Assembly: GCF_027942865.1 (NCBI RefSeq)
Contig: NC_134509.1
Coordinates: 19,950,697-20,014,696, forward strand
DNA from: Odontesthes bonariensis
Taxonomy: Eukaryota; Chordata; Actinopteri; Atheriniformes; Atherinopsidae
Reading direction: 5' to 3'
DNA: 64,000 nucleotides
Part shown: in pieces, positions 1 through 10,300 of the stretch
Position numbering within the stretch: position 1 is the first letter of the stretch
How the letters are laid out: every line of letters begins with the position of its first letter
Notes under the pieces: generated by a model
Database searches by the model: none
Told to the model about the DNA's origin: nothing
Seen by the model: the letters and a program-made list of their open reading frames with translations, nothing else
Position numbers and translations under genes: made by a program

Positions 1-364
1 AGTCAGTTTTGGGGGGCTGGGGTGCTCCTCAGTGTGAATTTGGTGGGCAGAGAGTCAGTTTTGGGGGGCTGGGGTGCTCCTCAGTGTGAATTTGGTGGGC
101 AGAGAGTCAGTTTTGGGGGGCTGGGGTGCTCCTCTGTGGATTTGGTGGGCAGAGAGTCAGTTTTGGGGGGCTGGGGTGCTTCTCAGTGTGGATTTGGTGG
201 GCAGAGAGTAAGTTTTGGGGGGCTGGGGTTCTCCTCAGTGTGAATTTGGTGGGCAGAGAGTCAGTTTTGGGGGGCTGGGGTGCTCCTCATTGTGGATTTG
301 GTGGGCAGAGAGTCAGTTTTGGGGGGCTGGGGTGCTCCTCAGTGTGGATTTGGTGGGCAGAGAG
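1..364. repeat. 52-bp minisatellite, about seven units
   Basis: A G-rich unit of about 52 bp repeats in tandem and runs off the left edge. Each unit has a TTTTGGGGGGCTGGGG core and ends in GGTGGGCAGAGAG. One unit is 2 bp shorter, and there are single-base differences between units. Several frames stay open through the array, but these are by-products of the repeat and not genes. The array resumes at 1947 after a transposon insertion. Confidence 0.95.
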
Positions 365-765
365 CATACGCGTAGCCACGGGTGGGCCTGGATGGGCCTG
401 GGCCCGCCCACTTGACAGCCAGGCCCGCCCCATCCAATGAGAATGCCGAGTCGACACATGATAGTCACCTGTTGCCTCATTGTATTCCGTATTGCATTAG
501 CACTGAGCGACAATTAATACATTTCGTAAAAAAATTAAAATAAAAATCTGGTTCATCTTCTGTGACTTTTATTAATTCATTTTCAGAGTATCAATTTTGG
601 GTGGCATAATGCTTACGCTACATCTTGAAACGCCAATCAGATTGTAATTGCGTGACAACGTGACCCTCCCAGGGCAGCGCATTTACATCACTTTTGGAAG
701 TCATTGACTCTTGCCCGAATGACATTTTCCCTCAAGTAAATAGTCTTGTGCAGCCCAGTCTTCTG

Positions 766-944
766 CGGGCTGCACGGTGGTGTGGTGGTTAGCACTGTTG
801 CCTCACAGCAAGAAGGTTCCAGGTTCAACACCCAGCTGGGGCCTTTCTGTGTGGAGTTTGCATGTTCTCCCCGTGTATGCGTGGGTTCTCTCCGGGTACT
901 CCGGCTTCCTCCCACTGTCCAAAAAATCATGCATGTTAGGTTGA
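766..944 (+). repeat. SINE-like dispersed repeat
   Basis: The sequence has a tRNA-like start with an A-box-like TGGTTAGCAC and a B-box-like GGTTCAACACC. The body, with the TGCATGTTCTCCCC and TCCGGGTACTCCGG motifs, matches the reverse complement of the complete copy at 45529-45896. The family is common in fish genomes, but I cannot name it with certainty. This copy lacks the simple-repeat tail. Confidence 0.7.
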
Positions 945-1107
945 CCACCTGCTGGTGGTGGTCGGAGGGGCCGATGGCGCCGGTGCATGGCAGCCTTGCC
1001 TCCGTCAGTGTGCCCCCGGGCAGCTGTGGCTACAATCCAGTAGTCTGCCACCATCAGCATAGCACTTTGAGATTCCGTATGAAATGAAAAGTGCTTTACA
1101 AATGTAA

Positions 1108-1419
1108 TTGATGATTATTACAATGCCAATAACAACATGCACTGTCGAACGCCTTTTTTCTACTGTCAATCGGATAAAAACCTCCACCAGAACATCCATG
1201 TTGACTCAAAGACTGAATGCACTCTCAGTGCTTTCCCTTGAAAGAGAACTGACGGAATCGTTGGACTACGCTGACGTGATAAGAGAGTTCAACAAAAAAA
1301 AAACGTTGTCTCTTGCTGTAGCATGTATCAAAAGGATTCATCAAATGGAAGTGCTAATTACTTTTTTTCTATTAGGCCTTCTTCTAAGCCATGGTTTTCA
1401 TTTTTGGTCAATTTCATAA
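1108..1419 (+). pseudogene. hAT transposase C-terminal (dimerisation) fragment
   Basis: An open stretch of 103 codons contains the hAT dimerisation signature: a TTCTVERLFSTVNRIKTSTR block, followed by SMLTQRLNALSVLSLER. This matches the C-terminus of hAT transposases related to ZMYM1 and P52rIPK-like proteins. The catalytic RNase-H-like part and the BED finger are absent. The open frame starts within the element, so it is a relic and not a gene. Confidence 0.8.
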
Positions 1420-1946
1420 TTTGGCCGCCGAGCCAACCTGTTGTCATGCTGCGGACATGTTTTGATTCTTTATTTTAAAGGACTTTACATGACTTTACAT
1501 AAGTGTTGCGTTGCTGATTCCATTGCCTATGGGGTGCTTGTATCTGAAACTTTGCGTCTGTGTAACTGTGCACACAGCGTCTGTGCAGTTGGCTGAGATG
1601 TGTCATTTAACTGAGAATTATTTTTTTAAACCTATATCTATGGACGTATTGGGTTTAGGCTGAGGCAAGCCCAGTAGCCTACCAGACTTGCACTGAATGC
1701 GTGTGTAGGTGCGTGTGTGTGTGTGTGCGCCCCCGCGTGTGTGTGGCTTGCATTATAGAGCACTTGTGTCTGACGTGTGCTCACTTTGCCAGTGCTGTAA
1801 GTGATAACGTCGCTTGTGATGTCCTAACGAGGCATACTTTTTCAAACGCTGTATTATAATACCTACACCTTATAATAACCCAAAAGTTGGGCCCGTCTGA
1901 TTTTTTTCTGGGCCCACCCATTTTATTATGTCTGCCTACGCGCCTG

Positions 1947-1985
1947 GCAGAGAGTCAGTTTTGGGGGGCTGGGGTGCTCCTCTTG
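1947..1985. repeat. Displaced minisatellite unit
   Basis: A partial 52-bp unit starts with the right-hand target duplication and continues with the TTTTGGGGGGCTGGGG core. It is the continuation of the 1-364 array, displaced by the hAT insertion. From 1986 to about 2143 I see nothing else recognisable. Confidence 0.9.
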
Positions 1986-2736
1986 CTGTTGTCAGGAGTG
2001 TGACAGCCGCCTACCTTCCTCTTCTATGTAATTTGGGTTCAGCCGCTTCTTCCGGGATGCCCATCTCCCCGATGTGGCCTTGTAATCACCGTGAGATGAA
2101 CGCTTGTCACGGGTTTGCCCCGGCTCGGCTCTGTTTTGTACGGTGGCCGACACGTGCGAACGCGCTGCAAACGGAAAAACAAATCCAACAGTAAAAGAGA
2201 AAAATGCGGCAATCACAATAACGACACGCGCTGCAAACTCCAAAACACAAGCAAAAGACTCATGCAGCCCTCATGTCCCGTCTCTGCTTCCTGGCATTGC
2301 CTCTGTTACTCCTCTTCACATTTGTTCTCTTTTCTCTTCCCTTGCCATATCCCTGTACTCTCTCTGTACTTTCCGTGCACTCTGTTTGTCATCTCTCTTA
2401 CCATGTGAGTTTCCAATATGAGGAGACGATGTCCCCGAGCGAAAGCTAACATTAAATTAAATTAAAGCACGCTAACATTAGCGACATAACTCCTCTGCTC
2501 TTCTATAATAAGGTAAAATATTACGGCCAAGTGTTTAAAAAAGACATAAAGGACAACGAACCTTTTGACTTTCTTCTCTTTTGTTAATATGGTAGATCTC
2601 CCATAGTCGATCCCCTGTCCCACAGGTCGAGACCGCCTAGTGGCCTGGCAAACTTCCATTGTGTTTTTCTCTTGCATGTGTTTTGAAGTTTGCAGCGCGT
2701 ATGCTCCGGTCGTTTTTGTGATTGATTTGTGACTAA

Positions 2737-3104
2737 ACGAGGTGAGGCTGCGTTTCAGTTTTATGCTCCTAACATCTGGAACAGTCTTCCAGAAGATGTG
2801 AGACAGGCCTCAACTCTGACAATGTTTAAATCCAGGCTGAAAACAGTTCTGTTTAGCTGTGCATATGACAACTGAAAGTATTTCATCTGCACTCTTCACT
2901 TTTAAATTAACTAATTAATGATTATTTTTAATGGGTTTTAAATTTTTTTTTAAATTTTTTATTATTATTTTTTATTTATTTTTATTTAAATTATTGTTTT
3001 ATTTCTTTTTAATGATTTTATTGCCCTCTTGTGATTTTATATAGCTGTGAAGCACTTTGAATTGCCTTGTGAATGAATTGTGCTCTATAAATAAAATTGC
3101 CTTG
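2737..3104 (+). mobile_element. LINE 3' end fragment
   Basis: The sequence encodes a short non-LTR retrotransposon tail, with a WNSLPEDVRQ motif followed by TMFKSRLKTVLFSCAYDN and a stop. This is the same C-terminal signature as the longer fragment at 55382-56149. An AT-rich 3' region ends in an ATAAAATTGCC-type tail. The copy is heavily 5' truncated and sits inside the right arm of the surrounding inverted-repeat element. Confidence 0.75.
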
Positions 3105-3115
3105 CCGCATTTTTC

Positions 3116-3522
3116 CAGACATCCCAAGTTCCAAAAACTCATTTCAGGGAGATGCTTATCGAGCCCCCCACCCCCATACAGACACACTTAAGGCCAGCAA
3201 CTTAAGGCCAGCCCCCACCCCCAACCCCCGCCGCCCTCTGACAAGCAGTCGCCCTGAGCGCTCGTTGAACAGAGTGTCGCTTTGGACAGATACGCACAGG
3301 TTTCACAAGCAACCTCTCCCAACACCACTCTCTCTCTCGTGCCTGCGCAGTCGAAACGCGCATGGTGCACGAGTTATTGCCTGCACACTCGCATTGAAAA
3401 AAAAACAAAAAAAACTCCCTCGAATAGTCTAAAATCCGGGATATTTTATCCGACTCGCGGGCATCCGTGATTAACTATCAATATCAGGGAGACTCCCGGA
3501 CCTTCCGGGAGACTTGGGATGT
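3116..3522. mobile_element. Small terminal-inverted-repeat element
   Basis: The ends are inverted copies: CAGACATCCCAAGT on the left and ACTTGGGATGTCTG on the right. Both flanks contain TTTTTC, consistent with a short or decayed target duplication inside the outer arm. No transposase is seen. The CAG start would suit a hAT derivative, but the duplication is not clean enough to say so. Confidence 0.6.
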
Positions 3523-3703
3523 CTGTTTTTCTCTTGCAGCGTTTTATTGTTGGATTTGTTTTTCCGTTTGCACGTGTCGGCCAACGTAGTTTTGTCCTTC
3601 TGTGATGATGCTTCCGTGAACGCCACAGCTTCGAATCCGAGTCCGAAGAGGAGCCGGGTTGTTCGGATATTCCGGCAAGTTTTTCCCACAAACAAATCTG
3701 CAG
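3514..3703 (+). other. Possible upstream exon of the NLR gene (weak)
   Basis: An open frame partly overlaps the inverted-repeat element. It ends at CAG followed by GTAAAT, a good donor site, at 3704. It lies about 2 kb upstream of the NACHT exon on the same strand. The encoded sequence is not a PYD, CARD or other domain I recognise. It could equally be a chance frame. Confidence 0.2.
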
Positions 3704-4535
3704 GTAAATAGACGGAACTCCAGCTGCAGTTATATATCTGATTCCTTTACAACCGAAGTACGTTAGTTTTACGGGCTGCTGTTGAGCTAACCGAGTCTAT
3801 TTTCTGCAGCTCACGGGAAAATAACCCCTACTTTTGTTTTTTGTTTGATTTTTAACCAACGAAAGTTGTTGCTCCTTCAGGTCTTAATTCACATTTAGTT
3901 ACATTCAGTTAATATGGAGGGTATTCGGGATAAAAACCATGTTTGGTCATAAGATGTACAGTGTTTAGTATTCACATTTTTACTTACGGTTTATTAAATT
4001 ATTAACGGGTGCACCGTGTCTGAGCATGCGCAGAAGGGAAACACGAACTTGTTGATCATGACGAAAAGTGAAAATTTGACACTTTTTAATAACAAGGATT
4101 TTAGCAGATAGTTCTTATATTGACTGAAGTAGCTACAGTACTGTGAAAAAGCGTTGATTCAGCCATATATTTGTTTCTTAATATTTTCCTTCCAAGCTGC
4201 CAGACTAGTTTAATCTTTTAAAGTGGCCTTGAGAAATAGTTCTCCTTCTTTCTGAATGTCTTTCAAAGTTTTCCTTTGGACATCGGCTTCTTTTTCTCTC
4301 TTTTTTTTTTTTTTTTTTTTTTTCAAGCCACAGGTCATTGACTTATGAATTATTCGAGCATACAAAGGGTCCCATGGCAGGCCTTAAGCTTTCTTAGTCT
4401 CTTACTGACTGATTTTCTTACCCAGTAGCCAGACGTCCTTGTCCAAAATGGAAGACGAGGGTGATTAAATTCAAGGAAAAAAGGCCTTTGATTCCTAACG
4501 ACTCAATGAATAACAATGTTAAAGCTGCTCGGCTG
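3704..4535. other. Non-coding stretch with old repeats
   Basis: The stretch has no supported gene. It holds a decayed Tc1-like relic at about 4138-4300, and a run of more than 20 T at about 4301-4323. It ends with the target duplication of the next element. Confidence 0.6.
4138..4300 (-). mobile_element. Decayed Tc1-like relic
   Basis: The + strand sequence resembles the left part of the Tc1-type copy at 59428-60372. It shares a CTGTG..AAG..TTGA start, then GAAATAGTTCTCC, then a segment ending GGACATCGGCT. It is strongly diverged and has no intact frame. Confidence 0.45.
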
Positions 4536-5548
4536 GTCTGGGTACTAAAGTATAATCCGTTTTTCTGTCAAAACGGAAAAACGGAAGTAGCTGTCCTTTT
4601 TCCGTTTTTCGTTTTAAACCAAAACCAAAATCAAATAACGGACCAAATTTGGTTTTTGGAAATTACTTTTTCATTTTTCGTTTCTTACATTCGAACATGA
4701 CGGCAGGCAGACCGGAAGCGGAAGTAACGCCAAAATAAAATTAGCGGGCTAATTTAATATGGGGGGGGGAGACTGATCCTTCCATTTGGGTTTTTGATTT
4801 TTCTGTTGTTGTCGTCGTTTTATTATTCTGACTAGTCTTGTCTTTTGTATATCTGCTTATTGAACAAATTAAACACATTTAAAAAAACAACAAAAAGAAC
4901 CTCACTGTTGTCTATATTCATAGACACACCCAGCCTCGCTTTCAGTATAACACTCGCACTCTATAATTGCCATCAGCAAATTATATGAATTCTTAAAATT
5001 CTTTTAAGAAGAAAAAAAAAGACGTTTGTTGCTCTCGTTTATTTTGTTTAAGGTTTGTAGATGTGCAATGTTCAGCTGTCAGAAATGAAAGGCTAGCCTC
5101 ATCTTTTGTCATATTTGGCTGTGATCACTTTTTTGTAGCGTATTATAATTTTATATAGGCTATCACGTTCTCCCAAACAACCAGCTGTTGTATTTTCACT
5201 TAACTAAAATAAATGGAGCCTACTACCTACAATGGGTGTATAAAAAGTGGAAAATATGTTTGATATTAAATGAGCCCACTAATTTTATTTTGGCGTTACT
5301 TCCGCTTCCGGTCTGCCTGCCGTCATGTTCGAATGTAAGAAACGAAAAATGAAAAAAGTAATTTCCAAAAACCAAATTTGGTCCGTTATTTGATTTTGGT
5401 TTTTTATTTTTTTATGAAATCATCAAAATCCGTTTTTTCGCCGTTTTTTCGTTTTTGGTTTAAAACGAAAAATGGAAAAAGGACAGCTACTTCCGTTTTT
5501 CGTTTTTTCGTTTTGACAGAAAAACGGATTATACTTTAGTACCCAGAC
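4536..5548. mobile_element. hAT-like non-autonomous element, long inverted repeats
   Basis: Terminal inverted repeats of about 200 bp begin GTCTGGGTACTAAAG and end with its exact complement. They are flanked by a perfect 8-bp duplication, CTCGGCTG (4528-4535 and 5549-5556). The repeats are rich in AACGGAAAAACGG-type motifs and include a CCGGAAGCGGAAGT segment. The centre is AT-rich with no transposase. Near-identical arms suggest a fairly recent insertion. Confidence 0.85.
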
Positions 5549-5681
5549 CTCGGCTGACATGCCTGCTCGGTCCTGTTGGAGTCAAATGTAAAATTAGTTT
5601 GTTATTGTCGACATTTACGGTTATTGTAGCAGCATCTTGGGAGTTTTTAGGGTCTCACTCGCTGTTGTCCCATCTTTTCAG

Positions 5682-7327
5682 GACGTCCCTGCCTCTGTGA
5701 TGGATCTCCAGGCCTGCCTCCGAAGCGCACTGATCAACAAATATCAGACACTGAAAGAAACACACCGTGAAAACTCACTGCTTCCTTCAAGACTTAGTAA
5801 ATGTAAGATCAAGCATGACCACTCCAAAGAGGAATTGATCCAACATGAATTTAGATGTTTTGATGTCTCCGAACGATCCAGATGTGGGGTCTTTTCACGT
5901 GTCCCAGCCATAAACCTGTTGTCCTCCAGGTGCGATCACAGCAGCAGCAAAAGGACAGTCCTCACTATCGGAGTGAGTGGGATTGGAAAAACCACAGTGG
6001 TGCAGAGTTACGCTCTTGAGTGGGCTGAGATGAGGGGCTGCTTTGGCATCAACTGTCTGTTTCCGCTCACTTTCTGGGAGTTCAATCTGCTGAAACACAA
6101 ACTGAGCCTCACTGAGCTTCTTCGGACATTTTACCCAGAATTACCTGAGCTCGACGCCTCCAGCCTGGATGACAACAAAGTGTGGTTTGTCCTGGATGGA
6201 CTCGATGAGTTTAAGCAGCGGTTAGACTTCAGCTGTCCGTCTGTGAGCGATGTTACGGAGCCGTGTACAGTGGATGTGCTCGTGACCAGTCTGATCAGGG
6301 GAAATTTACTTCCCAGAGCACACGTATGGATAACAACCCGATATGCAGCAGCAACGCAAATCCCTGATCAGTATCTGTTTAAACAGACAGAGCTGCTGGG
6401 GTTCACTGATCTGCAGAAGGAGCAGCACTTCCAGACGATCATTGGCAGCAAAGAGCTGACTCACAGAGCCATCGACCATATTAAGATTACAAGGAGCCTG
6501 GACGTCCTGTGTCAGATTCCCCCAATTTGCACCATTGTGGCAACTATTTTGAAAGATCATCTGGAAGGACAAGAGGAATATGAAATCCATCCCTTGAGCC
6601 TGACTCAGATTTACCTCCTGGGGTCCGATCTTTTGGAAGAATCCAACGCAGATATTCTGGCCAAGCTGAAAAAGCTGGCGCTGCTTCGGATGGGAGAGGG
6701 TGACGTAATGTATGAGGATGATCTCTTAAAGATGGGCATAACTGTTGCAGAAGCATCGGATTTCTCCACGGAGTGCCCACTGATGCTGAGAGAGGAGACG
6801 GGGCTTCACGACACCAGTGTGTTTCGCTTCGGTCACTCCAGCGTTCAGGAGTTTTTGGCCGCGTCTGCAAAACTGGACGAAATTGAACCCCAAAACGTTT
6901 CTGTCCGCTCGACTTGCTGTCAGAGTCTGGTAGACGAGGCGCTGAGCGACACTCGGGGAAAGTTCGACATCTTCCTGCGTTTTGTCTTCGGCCTCATTAA
7001 GGAGCGGCGCTTGTTAGAGTACAGAGATGCGCTCTATATCCACACGACAAAGCTTTGCTTCGAGTGTTTCTTTTCTCCCTTTGGTGTGAGTCTCTTTCAC
7101 TGTCTGAGAGAGTATAATAGGCAGGCTTTAGTGGACGAGGTCAAGTACAGTCTGTGGCACGGTTATCGTCCAAACCCCGAATGCACAACGATGGACTGGG
7201 ATGCATTGATGGAAAGGATGAAGGTTTTTGACGGGCTGCAGGAGAATTTTGATCTGCAAGCGTCGATGAGATGTGATGAGAAAGTCCTCAGGCACCTACC
7301 AGTTATTTTGAAATCAAGAAAAGCCAT
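5682..7327 (+). CDS. NLR exon 1: NACHT domain
   Basis: The exon is preceded by a pyrimidine-rich acceptor ending TTTTCAG, and closed by the donor GTAAGT after the split codon AT|G. It carries Walker A, Walker B (LDGLDE), an ITTR sensor-1-like motif in WITTRYAA, a QIPPICTIVATIL segment and the FRFGHSSVQEFLAA winged-helix region. The order is typical of NACHT proteins, which keep this whole module in one large exon. Confidence 0.9.
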
Positions 7328-10300
7328 GTAAGTTTGTTGCATGCAGCCTCGATAAGTTATATATATACACATACCATAACTATCTATAAAGCTTTGCTGG
7401 TTTGTAAATAGTTAGAGATACACTTGGCAGCAGCCTGTTTTTTATTTTTTATTTTATTGTTCCAAAAACTGGGATTAAAAAAAGAGTTTTATTTCATTTT
7501 AAACAGTTTACATCCATGTTAGCTGAATAGTCAAGTGAACATTAGTTTGTTGGTCTGTCATGTGAAAAAGAAAGTTAACCCCTCAGTCAGTTCTAAGGTT
7601 TTACTTATCATGACATAAATAATGTAAGTACAACACATGACACATCGCACCATGTCAGTATGTATTTAACACAAAGCCAAAATGCAGAAGCAGTGCATAG
7701 AAAACTAAGTCCAGCCTTAATGATTTCATAGGATTTTTAAGGGTAAGTAGCAGCCGTGTGCTGCTGATAAGCTGAAGTAATGGTTTCCTGTGGGACGTTA
7801 TCAGTCTCTCTCATGGTTTTGGAGGAATCTTGGCCCACTCTTCTTTCCAGCGCTGCTTCAGCTCATTGAGGTTTGCAGCATTGGTTTCTGCACAGCTCTC
7901 TGAAGGTCCCACCACAGCATCTCAGTCAGGCTGAGGTCTGGACTTTGACTGGACCATTGCAACACCTTGATTCTTTTCTTCTTCACACATTCTGTTGTAG
8001 ATCTGCTGCTGTGTTTGGGATCTTTGTCCTGTTGATGAGCCAGTTTCAGCCCAGCTTTAGCTGTCGGACAGACGGCCTCACATCTGACTCTAGAACACTT
8101 TGGTATCCAGAGGAGTTCATGGTGGACTCAATGACTGCAAGGTGCCCAGGTCCTGTGGCTGCAGAACAAGCCCAGATCATCAGCCCTCCACCACCGTGCT
8201 TGACAGCTGGTATGAGGTGTTTGTGCTGATATGCTGTGTTTGGTTTCCTCCAAACGTGCTGCTGTGCATTATGAGCAAACATCTCCACTTTGGTCTGGTC
8301 TGTCCAAAGGACATTGTTCCAGAAGTCTTGTGGTTTGTTCAGATGCAGCTTTGCAAACCTAAGCTGTGCTGCCATGTTCTTTTTAGAGAGAAGAGGCTTT
8401 CTCCTGCAGCCCTTCCAAACAAGCCATACTTGTTCAGCCTTTTTCTAACTGTGCTGTCATGAACTTTAACCTTTAACATGCTAACTGAGGCCTGTAGAGT
8501 CTGAGATGTAGCTCTTGGGTTTTTGACCTTGGGGTGACCTTGCTGGGACGTCCACTCCTGGGAAGATTGACAGCTGTCCTGAATGTTTTCCACTTGTGAA
8601 TAATCTTTCTCTCTGTAGAATGATGGACTCCAAATAGTTTGGAAATTACCTTATAACCCTTCCCAGATTGATGGGCAGCAACAACTGCTTCTCTAAGATC
8701 ATTGCTGATGTCTCCTCGTTGGCATCGTGTTAACACACACCTGAATGCTCCAAAACTTCTACTTTTATAGAGGTGCTCACACTCACTGATGATCAATTAA
8801 TCAGTGCATTGATCAGCAGATCATCTGGCTGTTACTTAATTCTACTCTTAATTCCTGTAGTAAGGGTTCACTTAGTTTTTTACACACTGCTTCTGCATTT
8901 TGTCTCAGTTTTTGTTCAATAAAGAATGACACATCTAAGGGTGTATTTACTTCATGTTAAGACAGAATAACTCTGGAGCTTCACCTTGATCTCCACCCTT
9001 TCTGCAGGCTCCGCTTCTCTAACCTGACAGACAGGTGTTGTCCAGCTTTGGCATCGGTGCTGAGCACAGGAGAGTCTTACCTGAGAGAGCTGGACCTGGG
9101 ATACAACAGCATCAGCGACGACGGTGTCAGGGAACTTGTGAAGGGGCTGAATGATGAAAACTGCAGATTGAAAGCGCTCAGGTTGCAGGGCTGCGGAGTC
9201 ACCTCACAAGCTTGTGAATACCTGGCCACAGCCCTGAAACGCAGTCAGAAATTGCAAGAGTTGGATGTCGGCTGTAATGAAATAGGAGATGAGGGACTCC
9301 GCCATCTCTCATCTGGTTTGAGAGATCCTAATTGCCAGTTAGAAACCCTGAAGTAAGTGTTTAGAAGTCAACTTCAGAAAGGACTCAGAACTACAGACTT
9401 TTTTGTCACTTATAGTGTTAAATGTGTAACTGTGAATGGATAAAGTGAGAATATCATTTGAGATTTTTTATTTGCAAAAGTATTCAGACCTTTATTTCAG
9501 TGAAAAACCTCAGTGGCAACAGTTAAAGCTTTGAGTTTTCTTACTGGCCACGCAAACCTGAATTTATGTAGTTTATTCTTAGTCCTTTCAGGTCCCGTCT
9601 CACCTCGTCAGATTAGATGGAAAGAACTGTGTCTGAACCACCATCTTCTGAGGTGGGTCTCCTTTGTGCCCACCTCAGAAGAGGTGGGTCTCCTTTGTGC
9701 TCTCTGATTCTGATTCTGAATTCTGATTCACAAGGATGTGAATGTGGCCTGCACCGCCGCAGTTAATGGAAACGTGTCTGATTCACGTATTTAGGAGCAC
9801 AACGGTGGCCGGAACACCTTCTGTGGAGATTGTTGTCCTTTTGGAAGCTTCACCCTTGTCCGATGACCTTTAAAGCGACTGTTGGCGACCCCCTTTGCTC
9901 AGTTCTTTAGTGAAAAGTCTGGCTGGTCGCAGCGTTCCTCCAGTTCAGCTACTGAGGCTGCTGTACATCAGACCAATTAGAATTCTCCTCTTGAATAGCT
10001 TGTGTTTCGGCCCCCTTCTGCCCTTTGTGTTGTATGATGTGTGTCCCAGTTGGAAGTTGGAGGTCTTATTTGTGAAGTGTTCAAGTGCTATTTTGTGCTT
10101 GGCTCTGGCTGTGTGAGGAGAGACAAGAGGGAGGCTTCTTCATGTAAGTTTGGTGGGTAAAAATGTTTTTTTAATGCTCGTGTTTTAGTGCAGACATCAC
10201 TTCTGAAGCTCAGAGAGAGTTCTGCTGACCTCATAGCTCGATATTCGCCCTGGTGGGACCTTTATCTGCAGATATGTGTCTTTGTTGGCCACGTCCAGTC

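Larger units (their letters stand above)
365..1946 (+). mobile_element. hAT-superfamily transposon remnant
   Basis: The element interrupts the minisatellite and is flanked by a perfect 8-bp duplication, GCAGAGAG, at 357-364 and 1947-1954. Its ends are imperfect inverted repeats: CATACGCGTAGCC on the left, and CAGGCGCGTAGGC read inward from the right. An 8-bp duplication and a C-terminal hAT transposase fragment inside (1108-1419) place it in hAT. At 1.6 kb it lacks most of the transposase, so it is probably immobile alone. A SINE-like sequence sits within it at 766-944. Confidence 0.85.
2144..3582. mobile_element. Inverted-repeat element with two nested insertions
   Basis: The left arm (about 2144-2265) begins TGGCCGACACGTGC. 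The same sequence appears inverted at about 3565-3582, GCACGTGTCGGCCA. The right arm is broken into three pieces: 2660-2733, 3105-3115 and 3523-3582. They rejoin into one arm if the LINE fragment (about 2737-3104) and the small element (3116-3522) are removed. The arms diverge moderately. No transposase frame is visible, so I call it a non-autonomous element of unknown superfamily. Confidence 0.7.

Noticed and set aside
1..440. Open frames in the left minisatellite
   Set aside because: By-product of a 52-bp repeat read in different frames. No start context or domain.
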